Source: Acidobacteriota bacterium
Lineage (GTDB): Bacteria > Acidobacteriota > Terriglobia > Terriglobales > Acidobacteriaceae
Reading direction: 5' to 3'
Length of the DNA: 64,000 bases
Assembly (NCBI GenBank): GCA_021836865.1
Contig: JAKBHH010000006.1
Location: 1-64,000, forward strand
Below are positions 8,913 to 18,791 of the stretch, in pieces. Position 1 is the first letter of the stretch, and every line of letters begins with the position of its first letter. The notes beneath the pieces were generated by a model. The model was not told where the DNA came from and searched no databases. It saw only the letters and a list, made by a program, of their open reading frames with translations. Position numbers and translations under genes: made by a program.

Positions 8913-10067
8913 TTGTGTCACCAAAATATGACGGAGCCTCTGATGTCGCCTATCGTCGAGACAAGAGATAGCCACAGGCCGATCAGCATGCGAGATATGT
9001 CTCAGGGTGACAATGGAATAGACCCCAGGCGTTGGCCGAATGTATTGCGGATATTGTGCTTTGTGGGGATGCTGGTTATTGCTTGTTACCTGCTCAATGG
9101 GATGGTGTCAAAGGGCCTCAGGATGCTGACGAGCGACGAGTTCGGGGCATGGAACGAAGAGATGCAGGGGCGTGTGAACGCGGACGTCATCATATCTGGA
9201 TCGTCAAGAGCTGCAAATCACTTCGATCCTCGGGAGATAGCCCGAGTAACTGGCCTGACAGCCTTCAACATCGGAAGGAACGGTACGCAAACCGATGTTC
9301 AACTCGGCGTGTTGCGGGCGTATCTCGAGCACAACCGCAAGCCAAGGATCATTATTCAGAATCTGGATGCCTTCACTTTTGTAACTACGCGAGAGCTCTA
9401 TGATCCCGCACTATACATCCCCTACATCGATGACCATGAGATCTATCAGACGATGAGGAAGGTCGACGTGGAGTTGACACAGGGTCGGTATATCCCCCTG
9501 TATGACTATGCTGTCGAAGACATGAACTTTACGTGGTGGCTCGGTTTAAAAGGGCTAGTAGGTATTAATCCGAAAAATACGATCTATTTGGGATTTAAAC
9601 CACGAGACCGCGCGTGGTCGGATGAGTTTGACAGGTTCAGGGCCGGCAATCCAAAGGGCGTCACCTTTCCAGTTCAGCCAGATGGTGTGCGTGTCCTTGA
9701 GGATATGATCACGCTGTGCCACGAGAACGGCATCCAGCTGGTGCTCGTGTACTCGCCTGAGTATGACGGTATGCAAAGAATGACGAAAAATCGTGAAGAG
9801 ATATTTGCTGAATTCAGGGAACTATCAAAGCGCTACAACGTTCCATTTTGGGACTATAGCCAGTGGAAGTACGTAGATGATACGAGCATGTTCTACAATT
9901 CGCAGCATATGAATTCCCGCGGTGCAGAAATGTTCTCAATCGACTTTGCGCGGCAGTTAGCTGCCTATATGAACAAACTGGGATGGCAAGTTGGTGGCCA
10001 GAGCGCGAGTGGAACAAATGTTATGACCTCTACGTTGGGGAGCATGAATGCAGTCCGTTTTCACTAG
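8913..10067 (+). CDS. SGNH/AlgX-AlgJ-like accessory protein paired with MBOAT acyltransferase
   Basis: Single N-terminal TM followed by 'VIISGSSRAANHFDPREIARVTGLTAFNIGRNGTQ' (SGNH block I-like) and 'FYNSQHMNSRGAEMFS' (DxxH-like block). Immediately follows the MBOAT gene. Confidence 0.65.
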   Translation: MCHQNMTEPLMSPIVETRDSHRPISMRDMSQGDNGIDPRRWPNVLRILCFVGMLVIACYLLNGMVSKGLRMLTSDEFGAWNEEMQGRVNADVIISGSSRAANHFDPREIARVTGLTAFNIGRNGTQTDVQLGVLRAYLEHNRKPRIIIQNLDAFTFVTTRELYDPALYIPYIDDHEIYQTMRKVDVELTQGRYIPLYDYAVEDMNFTWWLGLKGLVGINPKNTIYLGFKPRDRAWSDEFDRFRAGNPKGVTFPVQPDGVRVLEDMITLCHENGIQLVLVYSPEYDGMQRMTKNREEIFAEFRELSKRYNVPFWDYSQWKYVDDTSMFYNSQHMNSRGAEMFSIDFARQLAAYMNKLGWQVGGQSASGTNVMTSTLGSMNAVRFH

Positions 10068-10836
10068 GGCAAGGAAGTATGTTGAGCGCAATCTGGCTCA
10101 TGGTCTGTACCGCCGCCCTATAGCGATCAAGTCTGACAGAGCGATTGTCTCGTTCACCTTCGACGATTTTCCAAGATCGGCGCTAGACACAGGTGGCGCA
10201 CTGCTAAGAAGCTATGGCCTGGCCGGAACTTATTACGTCGCGTTGGGTTTGCTGGATGGGACCTCGCCTTCTGGTGTCATCTGTTCCCGGGCGGACATTG
10301 CCAAACTGCTTGACGAAGGACATGAGATCGGCTGTCATACTTATGACCATTGCCATTCCTGGAACACGTCACCTTATGCTTTTGAGGCCTCAATCAATAG
10401 GAATCGGCAGGAGCTTCAAAAGAATTTCCCCGGGCAGGAGTTTCACACGTTGTCTTATCCCATCAGTGAGCCACGGCCGGAAACGAAGCGAAGGGCAGGG
10501 TCGCACTTCCTTGCATGTCGAGCAGGCGGGCAGGTGTTTAATCGCGGGAAGGCTGATCTGAATCAACTGTCAGCATATTTCCTGGAGAGAGCAAATGGCG
10601 ACCTGGGCGCAGTCAAAGCACTCATCCGAGCCTGCCACAAAGAAGGCGGCTGGCTCATCTTCGCAACCCATGATGTTGCGGAGAGTCCGAGTCAGTTTGG
10701 ATGTTCGCCCAGCTTTTTTGAGGACGTCGTGAGCTTTGCCGTGAAGAGCGGCGCCCATGTGCTCCCGGTGGCGAGGGCGCTCAATCTGATTCAGGAACAG
10801 AACCTACCGGCCTCAGAGGCTTCAGCGAATGCGTAG
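10048..10836 (+). CDS. Polysaccharide deacetylase (NodB/CE4-like)
   Basis: AIVSFTFDDFPRSALDTGGALLRSYGLAGTYYVALGLLDG...LLDEGHEIGCHTYDHCHSW. Confidence 0.88.
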   Translation: MQSVFTRARKYVERNLAHGLYRRPIAIKSDRAIVSFTFDDFPRSALDTGGALLRSYGLAGTYYVALGLLDGTSPSGVICSRADIAKLLDEGHEIGCHTYDHCHSWNTSPYAFEASINRNRQELQKNFPGQEFHTLSYPISEPRPETKRRAGSHFLACRAGGQVFNRGKADLNQLSAYFLERANGDLGAVKALIRACHKEGGWLIFATHDVAESPSQFGCSPSFFEDVVSFAVKSGAHVLPVARALNLIQEQNLPASEASANA

Positions 10837-11116
10837 GCGCTCATAGTGCACTCCGCCTTGTCGTACCCGCACCCCCGGAAAGGCGACTTCCGATCCTTGC
10901 GCGGATTAGGGCGGTGAAGAGCGCCACCATGCGGTCATCTGAGGGCCGGCCGCTGACGGGGCAACATGGAGGAGTAGAGCGCGTGAGATAGCGCCCGACG
11001 CCAAAGTGCCGCATCAAAAGCTTCAGGCTATACAGTCTTTCGCAAAGAATAGCTGTGGAACGCTGGACTCCTTCTTGCTTCACTGCCAGGTGTGAGTTGA
11101 TGTTCAGTGGTTCGGT

Positions 11117-13222
11117 CTACTGTACAACGGTATTGGTAAGGTTAGATGGCGCAGGCGGCACTAACCCTTGCGACGAAGCCGGGTAGCAACTGGATGCGTT
11201 GAAGGTAAGAGCGGGACCAGAGCCATCTGGTGGGCCCGCCATCTGGTTCAAGTAGCAGGCCATCGCCGGAATCGCGTTGACATGGCCTCCCCACTGGGAT
11301 GGATTCAGCGCCGGACCAGGGGCGCATTGGGCGGATGTTAACGCGGCCACACCGGCAAATTGCCCGCGCGTGTTTAGAGTGCCTGAACAGATTCCCAGGT
11401 TGCCTCCCGAGATGTCAGGTCCAATGGCGGGGAAGGGGATGGACGCAGGCCACCAGGTCGGCCGCGATGGGAGATAGATCGAGTTTGGACAACTTGAGGT
11501 GCTTGTGCAAGTGCTGGACGGAACAGGATTCCCATAGTTCGCGAGGCCAGTGGGAACGTTGCTTGTATTCCACAGGGTCGCTGCGCTGACTACATCGTAG
11601 TTTCCCCAGCGGAAAATCGTGGTACCGACTAGCGGATCCGGCGGAACGACGGCGGATGTCCCAGTCACTCCATTTCCAATAACCCAAGCCGTGGTATTGA
11701 CAATGTATCCAGCGCTGTTCACTGATTCCAAAGTATTCGTAAAGCCGGGAGTTCCGAGGACATTGCCAACATAGTTGGCATACCGGTTGTAGGCAATATC
11801 CACTACTGCAGATGTGCTGACGTCCTTCGCAGAATAACTTCCACATTGCCCGTTTCCGCACGATTCAAATCCGGTGAACAGGTTTCTGTAGAAGGTTTCC
11901 ATCAAATGCGAGCCATGTATCTGGTCTTCGAACATCTGATTTGCGACATTACCCTCGTACAACTCATAGTCATCTCCAGTTGAGTGCTCCCAGAGCCCGC
12001 CGAATAAGAAATCATCGCCAGTATAGTTATTGATGGTGAAGTTGTAGGCGATCACGGATCCATTCGATGGACCTTCTGCCAGGAACGCTGGTCTGACCGC
12101 CTCAATAATATTGTTCTGCATCAGGTTATTGGACCCGTTGTGTTTGATACCTGTCGGGTCAGCGTAGGTGAGATGCTGCCCTGCATCAAAGATATAGTTG
12201 TTTTCGATTTGGGTGTGGATGTCCTGGCTGAGCCAGATCCCGATGTTGTATGAGTGGAGCACCGCGATTCCCGTAGCCCAGCAATAGGAGCAATTGTTGA
12301 AGGATACTCCCGCCGTCGAGTTGGTGCCGGATCCATCGACGGAGAAATTCCGGAATCCGGCATACTGGGCAGGCTGGACAAGCCAAGCTTGGGGGGTCTG
12401 TCCTGCTGACCAATTTGGGTGTTGCAATGCAGGCGAAATTGTGACGGTAGTCGGCCCCTTCTTCCCACACGCAGGAGAGCATGAAATAGCTTCTACAATT
12501 TCCCACTGAAACCTGTGCGGGCGCGCTAGCCCGGTATCAGGCCCGTTTCCGGCGCAACCATTCGAACCATTCACCTGGTCGCTGCAGACGAAGAATCCAT
12601 GATTATCGGTGGCACTCCCGGCACATGGTGCGCCAGTATAGCCCGTATCGCACTGATCGAGAACGATCCACGTAGACTTTGCCGTGATATTACTGCCGCT
12701 GCTCAGCGTGATGGTATTTGTACCTTTTGAATATCCAGACGTCCAGTTATAGATGTTTGCAGGGGGCATGAGGGGGTACGTGCTATCCGAGCTCTCAAAG
12801 CCAACCAGACATGTTCCGCTGCCGCCCTGACATGGAGAAGCTGAGCTGAAATTCAGGTGGGTTTGATCCGCTCCCATCCCGCGTAGCTCAACATTGCTCA
12901 CGCCGACGGAGCGAATGCCGCCTGACAAATTAAATGTGCCTGCGCCTAATTGGATGTATTGATTTGCCGCACACTTCCTGTAGCCGCTACCTGAATAATT
13001 CAGCGCGTTGATGATAATACTTGGACTGCCTGTGTAGGCGGGGATTGTTGGCCCGCATTGGGTCCACGTTGTAGAGGGAATGCCGCCCGGAATGCCTGCT
13101 TGTGTCCAGTCGACTGCACGATCCGGGCTGATTACACCCGACCAAAGTTGCGCCTGCCCCACAGCACTGAAACAAAACACCAAGCACGCTGCGAGGAGAT
13201 AAGATAATTTCGATCGCGACAT
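11117..13222 (-). CDS. Secreted right-handed beta-helix (pectate-lyase-like) protein
   Basis: N-terminal signal peptide (MSRSKLSYLLAACLVFCFSAVGQAQ); 'IQLGAGTFNLSGGIRSVGVSNVELRGMGADQTHLNF' and repeated 'NNLMQNNIIEAVRPAFLAEGPSNGSVIAYNFTINNYTGDD' typical of beta-helix rungs. Confidence 0.75.
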   Translation of the reverse strand: MSRSKLSYLLAACLVFCFSAVGQAQLWSGVISPDRAVDWTQAGIPGGIPSTTWTQCGPTIPAYTGSPSIIINALNYSGSGYRKCAANQYIQLGAGTFNLSGGIRSVGVSNVELRGMGADQTHLNFSSASPCQGGSGTCLVGFESSDSTYPLMPPANIYNWTSGYSKGTNTITLSSGSNITAKSTWIVLDQCDTGYTGAPCAGSATDNHGFFVCSDQVNGSNGCAGNGPDTGLARPHRFQWEIVEAISCSPACGKKGPTTVTISPALQHPNWSAGQTPQAWLVQPAQYAGFRNFSVDGSGTNSTAGVSFNNCSYCWATGIAVLHSYNIGIWLSQDIHTQIENNYIFDAGQHLTYADPTGIKHNGSNNLMQNNIIEAVRPAFLAEGPSNGSVIAYNFTINNYTGDDFLFGGLWEHSTGDDYELYEGNVANQMFEDQIHGSHLMETFYRNLFTGFESCGNGQCGSYSAKDVSTSAVVDIAYNRYANYVGNVLGTPGFTNTLESVNSAGYIVNTTAWVIGNGVTGTSAVVPPDPLVGTTIFRWGNYDVVSAATLWNTSNVPTGLANYGNPVPSSTCTSTSSCPNSIYLPSRPTWWPASIPFPAIGPDISGGNLGICSGTLNTRGQFAGVAALTSAQCAPGPALNPSQWGGHVNAIPAMACYLNQMAGPPDGSGPALTFNASSCYPASSQGLVPPAPSNLTNTVVQ

Positions 13223-13841
13223 GTAGTCCTCCTTGCTGACTCACGGAACATGCTGCACTTTATTCAGCCATTTTCGTCCTTATGCGATCTACTTGCGCAT
13301 CGACATGTCCGTTCCCAAAGATTTTACCAATCGAGCGGCCTCGCATGCCATCTTCCCCATATACATCGCTCGGTCTTCGCTCGAATCTGGCGGTTTATAC
13401 AGAAATCTGCTCAGACGCTTGATGGCCTTCGTGCGCCCAGCAGCAATTGCAAGCCCTTGAAAGCATTGGTATAGACGCGCCGCGAAGAAAGTTGTTGCGC
13501 GACAACTCGCCGCCGCTCCACGCCGGCTGCGGGAGAATAAAGATGAGTTCAGCGCTGCCGAAATGTCTTTGAGGACGGCAGAGAGGAGTTGCCGGCCAGA
13601 TCTTAAGCGATATTGCCTAGCCGCATCACGAAGTTCGTGCGCCACAGAACGGTTACAAGCCCGCGTCTCCCCTTAGTATCCGAGCGGCTGCATCCCTTCC
13701 AAGGATCAGCTATCTCCATCGGGTTCCCATGTGGGAATTCACCAATTTGATGTCCTTGATACAACGTCACAACATTACGGCTTAGCAGTTTGAGGTGCAA
13801 TTCTGAGACCCTTCGATGCAACTGGAGCCTTCCGCAAGAAA

Positions 13842-15461
13842 GTGGATGCAGGAGATGTTCGACGATTGGCCACGCGCGGGGCAGCAGCTACTCTGTTCTC
13901 CGGGGCGTCCAGTGTAGGGATTCAGTTGGTGTCAACGATGATCCTTGCCCGTCTGCTGTCGCCGCGGGACTTCGGTTTAATAACGATCGTGACCACGTTC
14001 AGCCTCCTTCTGGTCAATTTTGGATTCAACGGTTTCACGGAAGCAATCGTTCATCGCGAAGATATCAATCATGCTCAGGCGAGTAATCTCTTCTGGATCA
14101 ATGCTGTCGGGAGTACTATTCTTGCGATTGGGTTTGCCTTCACGGGTCCGTGGATGGCTCGGCTCTTTCACGACGAGAGGATTGCAGGTGTCGCAGTTTG
14201 GATATCTTTAACGATCTTCGTCACGGGCTTCTCGGTCATCCACCTGGCGCTGCTGAAGCGAGCAATGTCCTTTTCGGCAGCATCCGCCAATGACATCGTG
14301 GCTCGATTTATCTCGGTCGTGGTATCCATTACTCTTGGCTGGGCCGGATGGGGCTATTGGGCGCTCGTCGCCGGAGCCATTGCTCTTGCGGCCAGTCCTT
14401 GCATTGGAGCCTGGATACTCTGCACATGGAGACCAGGCCTGCCAACCAGAGCGAAGGGCACCGCTTCGCTGCTCCGATACGCGACTCATACTTATGCTCG
14501 ATTTACGACAGGCTACTTCACGAGCAACCTCGACAATTTTCTTGTCGGCTGGCGCCTGGGGCCGGTGCAACTGGGCTTCTACAAGAAAGCCTATGATCTA
14601 TTCGTACTGCCGTCTTCGCAGCTTTCCCTGGGGATGACTATTGTGGCGGTATCAGCCCTCAGCCGCTTGCAGAACGACGTGGAGCAGTATAGACGATATC
14701 TTTTTCGTGCCCTCGGCGTTATGGCGCTCATCGGAATGGGCATTAGCGGTCTACTGACACTGGTTGGTCGCGATCTTGTGTTTGTGCTCCTTGGTCCCAA
14801 GTGGAGCGAATCGGGAACGTTGTTTACGATCTTCGCCCCTGGAATCGGCTTGATGGCATTGTACGGCACCCATGTGTGGATCCATCTATCGCTGGGCCAT
14901 GCAGATCGCTGGTTTCGATGGGGAATCATCGATCTAGTTGTCACAACGGCGTTCCTATGTGTTGGCCTGCACTGGAAGGCACAGGGTATTGCTCTGGCGT
15001 GGGTTCTTTCCTATTGCGTGATCACTTTGCCGGCATTATGGTATGCAACGCGTCCGATACATCTACGCACTGGGTCGATACTTAACGTGCTTTGGAGGTA
15101 CATTACTGCGTCCCTCGCAAGTTATCTATGTGCGGAGAGCCTGATCGGGCGATTTCAGGATCCGGCCAATCTGCATGGTCCTCTTTCAGCGATTGGCATG
15201 CTCTTGATCTCAACGCTTCTCTTTTCCGCACTCTACCTTTTCCTTGTAGTCATACTTCATGGCAGCATCGCTCCTATCAGACAGGTGATGCGGCTGATCC
15301 AGGAGGTAGTAAGTAAGCGCAGCGGGAGAACGATGGGAGTACCAGGTGCAACAGAGGGACCTCAGTCCCCGCAGGCCGATGGCTCGTTGTTTGAAGAAGA
15401 GATGAACTCCACCGAAACCGCTGCATCAAGAGCAGCGATGGCAGAGCGGGAGTACCTGTGA
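13842..15461 (+). CDS. Wzx-type oligosaccharide flippase (MVF/polysaccharide biosynthesis superfamily)
   Basis: ATRGAAATLFSGASSVGIQLVSTMILARLLSPRDFGLITIVTTFSLLLVNFGFNGFTEAIV...LLRYATHTYARFTTGYFTSNLDNFLVGWRLGPVQLGFYKKAYDLFVLP; many TMs. Confidence 0.92.
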   Translation: MDAGDVRRLATRGAAATLFSGASSVGIQLVSTMILARLLSPRDFGLITIVTTFSLLLVNFGFNGFTEAIVHREDINHAQASNLFWINAVGSTILAIGFAFTGPWMARLFHDERIAGVAVWISLTIFVTGFSVIHLALLKRAMSFSAASANDIVARFISVVVSITLGWAGWGYWALVAGAIALAASPCIGAWILCTWRPGLPTRAKGTASLLRYATHTYARFTTGYFTSNLDNFLVGWRLGPVQLGFYKKAYDLFVLPSSQLSLGMTIVAVSALSRLQNDVEQYRRYLFRALGVMALIGMGISGLLTLVGRDLVFVLLGPKWSESGTLFTIFAPGIGLMALYGTHVWIHLSLGHADRWFRWGIIDLVVTTAFLCVGLHWKAQGIALAWVLSYCVITLPALWYATRPIHLRTGSILNVLWRYITASLASYLCAESLIGRFQDPANLHGPLSAIGMLLISTLLFSALYLFLVVILHGSIAPIRQVMRLIQEVVSKRSGRTMGVPGATEGPQSPQADGSLFEEEMNSTETAASRAAMAEREYL

Positions 15462-15498
15462 CCACATCAGGAATAGACCGAAAAGGAATGGTATCTCA

Positions 15499-17379
15499 GT
15501 GGATTCTATGAATTCGACGAATATACCGAAGAGGATTATCCAGACCGGCCGCTATAGGATGCAGCCGCTGAAGACGCGCGTCATGACATCGACCGTACAG
15601 AGGTTACATCCCGATTTTGAATATGACTTCTATGACGATCAAAGAGTGGAGCTGTTCATTGACGAGTACTTTCCTCAATATCGATCTCTATTTCATGACT
15701 ATCCATTTCCAATACAGCGGTATGATCTCTTCCGGTACCTTGTCGTCTTCCAGTTCGGTGGATTCTATTTCGATCTAGACGTGCTCCTTGCCGAGAGCGT
15801 TCACGCGTTGCTTGAACAAAAGTGCATATTCCCGTTTGAGGGCCTTACGCTTAGCGATTATCTCGCGAATGATCTCAGAATGAAGTGGGAGATCGGCAAC
15901 TATGGATTTGGGTCTGCTCCGGGACATCCCTTTCTCAAGGCTGTGATTGATAACTGCGTCAAGGCGGCATCGAATCGCCAATGGGCAGGGGCTATGATGC
16001 GCGGTACGCCCGCATTTGCGCGGGATCAGTATTGGATTCTGAATACGACGGGGCCGGGCCTCCTTTCACGAACACTCGCAGAGCGGCCTGATCTTACGGA
16101 CGACGTGACAGTTCTGATACCGGAGAGCATCTACGACACTTCCACTTGGAACTGCTTCGGCAACTTCGGTGTGCATTTGATGTTGGGTTCATGGAGACCG
16201 CAGTCAACGCGCATGAGGCGATGGCTCGCCCGATCATCTGAGGCCTCCAGGCAAGATCATGTGCTGAAGAAGAAGGAACAAATTGAAGATACAAGAAGCG
16301 CTTGCCGAACGATCACTTGGAAGGCAGAGCACGGATTCATGATCAATGCTCTGGAACCGCGGCCTCTAGTATCGATTCTGATCCCAGCCTTCAATGCACA
16401 GGAGACCATCTCGCATACCCTAAGGTCAGCGCTGAATCAGACATGGAAAAACATTGAGACCATCATCGTCGATGATGGATCGGCTGACGCCACGGCTAAG
16501 ATCGCCGAGAGCTTTCGATCAAAAGGCGTGAAGGTATTCCGTCAAGACCGGGGGGGAGCAGCGGCCGCGCGCAATAAAGCACTATCCCATGCAAGTGGCG
16601 ACTATATTCAATGGCTTGACGCAGATGATCTTCTTGCTCCCAATAAGATATCGCTGCAAATCCAAGCCTTCCCTGACCAAAGGAAACGCACGCTCCTGTC
16701 GTCGGCATGGGGTAGCTTCCTTCATAGAACCAGTCATGCTCAGTTTACCCCTTCGGGACTATGGCAAAACCTGAAACCGGTTGAGTGGCTGTTCTGCAAG
16801 ATGGACCAAAACGTCTACATGCAGACAGGTAGTTGGCTGGTGACTCGCGAGTTGACGGAGGCGGCAGGGTCATGGGACACGAGGCTCCTCTCCGATGACG
16901 ACGGAGAGTACTTTTGCCGGGCGCTGCTGGCGAGCGACGGAGTGCACTTTGTGCCCGGGGCCAAGATCTACTACCGCAGCCCCGGAATGGCGTTTGGCGG
17001 TCTGAGCTGTGTTGGCCTGTCAGATCAAAAGCTTGAAGCTCACTGGCTTTCCATGAAGCTCCACATCGACTATCTGAGATCGCTGGAAGACAGTGAGCGT
17101 GTGCACAGAGCCTGCATTAACTTTTTGCAGGCCTCAATGCTGTACTTCTATCCCGAACGTAGTGACATAGTGGAGCAATCTCAGCGCCTGGCAGCTGAAT
17201 TGGGTGGAAGCGTCTACCCTCCCAATCTGTCCTGGAAGTATTCCTGGATAAAGGAGTTGTTCGGTTGGAAGTGCGCAAAGAGAGGGAGAGAACTGCTGTT
17301 GAAGGCAAGGTGGTCGATGACGCGGAGAGTTGACAGGTTTCTCAGCAGCCTAAGTAGGCGCGGTCTCGTGGAAGACTAA
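15499..17379 (+). CDS. Bifunctional glycosyltransferase: N-terminal GT32 (OCH1-like) + C-terminal GT2
   Basis: N-term IPKRIIQTGRYR...PIQRYDLFRYLVVFQFGGFYFDLDVLL (GT32 DxD). C-term VSILIPAFNAQETISHTLRSALNQTWKNIETIIVDDGSADAT...IQWLDADDLLAPNKI (GT2). Confidence 0.88.
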   Translation: MDSMNSTNIPKRIIQTGRYRMQPLKTRVMTSTVQRLHPDFEYDFYDDQRVELFIDEYFPQYRSLFHDYPFPIQRYDLFRYLVVFQFGGFYFDLDVLLAESVHALLEQKCIFPFEGLTLSDYLANDLRMKWEIGNYGFGSAPGHPFLKAVIDNCVKAASNRQWAGAMMRGTPAFARDQYWILNTTGPGLLSRTLAERPDLTDDVTVLIPESIYDTSTWNCFGNFGVHLMLGSWRPQSTRMRRWLARSSEASRQDHVLKKKEQIEDTRSACRTITWKAEHGFMINALEPRPLVSILIPAFNAQETISHTLRSALNQTWKNIETIIVDDGSADATAKIAESFRSKGVKVFRQDRGGAAAARNKALSHASGDYIQWLDADDLLAPNKISLQIQAFPDQRKRTLLSSAWGSFLHRTSHAQFTPSGLWQNLKPVEWLFCKMDQNVYMQTGSWLVTRELTEAAGSWDTRLLSDDDGEYFCRALLASDGVHFVPGAKIYYRSPGMAFGGLSCVGLSDQKLEAHWLSMKLHIDYLRSLEDSERVHRACINFLQASMLYFYPERSDIVEQSQRLAAELGGSVYPPNLSWKYSWIKELFGWKCAKRGRELLLKARWSMTRRVDRFLSSLSRRGLVED

Positions 17380-17477
17380 GATGGCTTTAAGATTCATCTT
17401 ACGGAGAGGAATGAACACCTACCCAGCGGCCCGCAGGTAAAGCAGCTTCGGTAATTGAGAGCAGAAAGGAATGTAAA

Positions 17478-18791
17478 TTGCGAATCAGTGTGTTTGGACT
17501 CGGCTACGTCGGTACAGTGTCTGCCGCATGCCTTGCCAGCGAGGGTCATAGCGTCGTTGGAGTGGATACAGTTGTTGCGAAAGCCGAGCTTATTAACAAG
17601 GGCATATCGCCAATCATCGAGGCGGAAATTGGCGACATCATTGCCCGATGCCATCAAAACGGCACGCTTCGAGCAACATCGGACCCCAGTGATGCGATTC
17701 AAAACACGGACATTTCATTCGTGTGTGTAGGGACACCGAGCCAGCAGAACGGGAATCTGGATCTTCGATTCATAAGGCGCATCTGCACAGAGATCGGCGA
17801 AGCCCTGAAGGCCAAGCATGGCCGACATACAATCATCATTCGAAGCACCATTCTTCCAGGCTCCATGCGTAACGTTGTGATTCCAACGCTACAGGAGGCT
17901 TCGGGCAAGTTGGCAGGAAGGGACTTCGGCGTGAGCAATAATCCGGAATTCATGCGCGAGGGGACTGCCGTGAAGGATTACCGGCAACCGCCGAAGATAG
18001 TCATCGGAGAGCTCGATCCACAAAGCGGGGACATTCTTGTAGAACTCTACAGCAAGATTGACGCGCCATTAGTCCGGACGGACATTGAGACCGCCGAGAT
18101 GGTCAAGTATGTCGATAACTGCTGGCACGCGCTGAAGATCGGGTTCGCGAATGAGATTGGCAACCTAGCCAAGTGTATGAAGATCGATTCCCATCTACTC
18201 ATGGATATCTTCTGCCAAGATCAAAAGCTCAATATCTCGCCCGCCTACCTGAAGCCTGGATTTGCATTTGGCGGGTCGTGCCTTCCAAAAGATCTGCGGG
18301 CGCTTTCCTACAAGGCAAGATCGCTTGACCTGGAGTTGCCGATCATCTCTTCCATCTTGAGGAGCAATGAATATCAGGTTGCCCGTGGATTGAAGATGAT
18401 CACGGACCTTGAGGCGAAAAGGATTGGCTTTCTCGGTTTCAGCTTCAAGGCCGGAACGGATGATCTGCGCGAAAGCCCGATTATCGAGGTCATCGAGCGT
18501 CTTTTAGGGAAAGGATACGACCTGCGCATCTATGACAGAAATGTCAACATGGCAAGCCTTGTTGGCGCAAACCGCGACTTTATTTTGAACCACATTCCCC
18601 ACATTTCCAAACTCATGGTCCATGCGCCAGAAGCGATTCTGGAACATGCGGAGGTGATTGTCATTGGCAATGGCGATCCTGAGTTTGCATCTCTATCCAA
18701 CAAACTACGCTCAGGGCAGAAAATTGTTGACTTTGTTCGAGTCGCAGGGAGGAAAAGTAACGAAGATGAATATCACGGCATCTGTTGGTAA
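17478..18791 (+). CDS. UDP-glucose/GDP-mannose dehydrogenase family protein (AlgD/Ugd-like)
   Basis: MRISVFGLGYVGTVSAACLASEGHSVVGVD; NNPEFMREGTAVKDY; FAFGGSCLPKDLRAL; GFSFKAGTDDLRESPIIEVIERLLGKGYDLRIYD. TTG start. Confidence 0.95.
   Translation: MRISVFGLGYVGTVSAACLASEGHSVVGVDTVVAKAELINKGISPIIEAEIGDIIARCHQNGTLRATSDPSDAIQNTDISFVCVGTPSQQNGNLDLRFIRRICTEIGEALKAKHGRHTIIIRSTILPGSMRNVVIPTLQEASGKLAGRDFGVSNNPEFMREGTAVKDYRQPPKIVIGELDPQSGDILVELYSKIDAPLVRTDIETAEMVKYVDNCWHALKIGFANEIGNLAKCMKIDSHLLMDIFCQDQKLNISPAYLKPGFAFGGSCLPKDLRALSYKARSLDLELPIISSILRSNEYQVARGLKMITDLEAKRIGFLGFSFKAGTDDLRESPIIEVIERLLGKGYDLRIYDRNVNMASLVGANRDFILNHIPHISKLMVHAPEAILEHAEVIVIGNGDPEFASLSNKLRSGQKIVDFVRVAGRKSNEDEYHGICW

Noticed and set aside
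13289-13645. 118-aa minus-strand ORF upstream of the beta-helix gene
   Set aside because: Arg/Ala-rich, no recognised motif. Cannot be excluded as a small gene but not supported.
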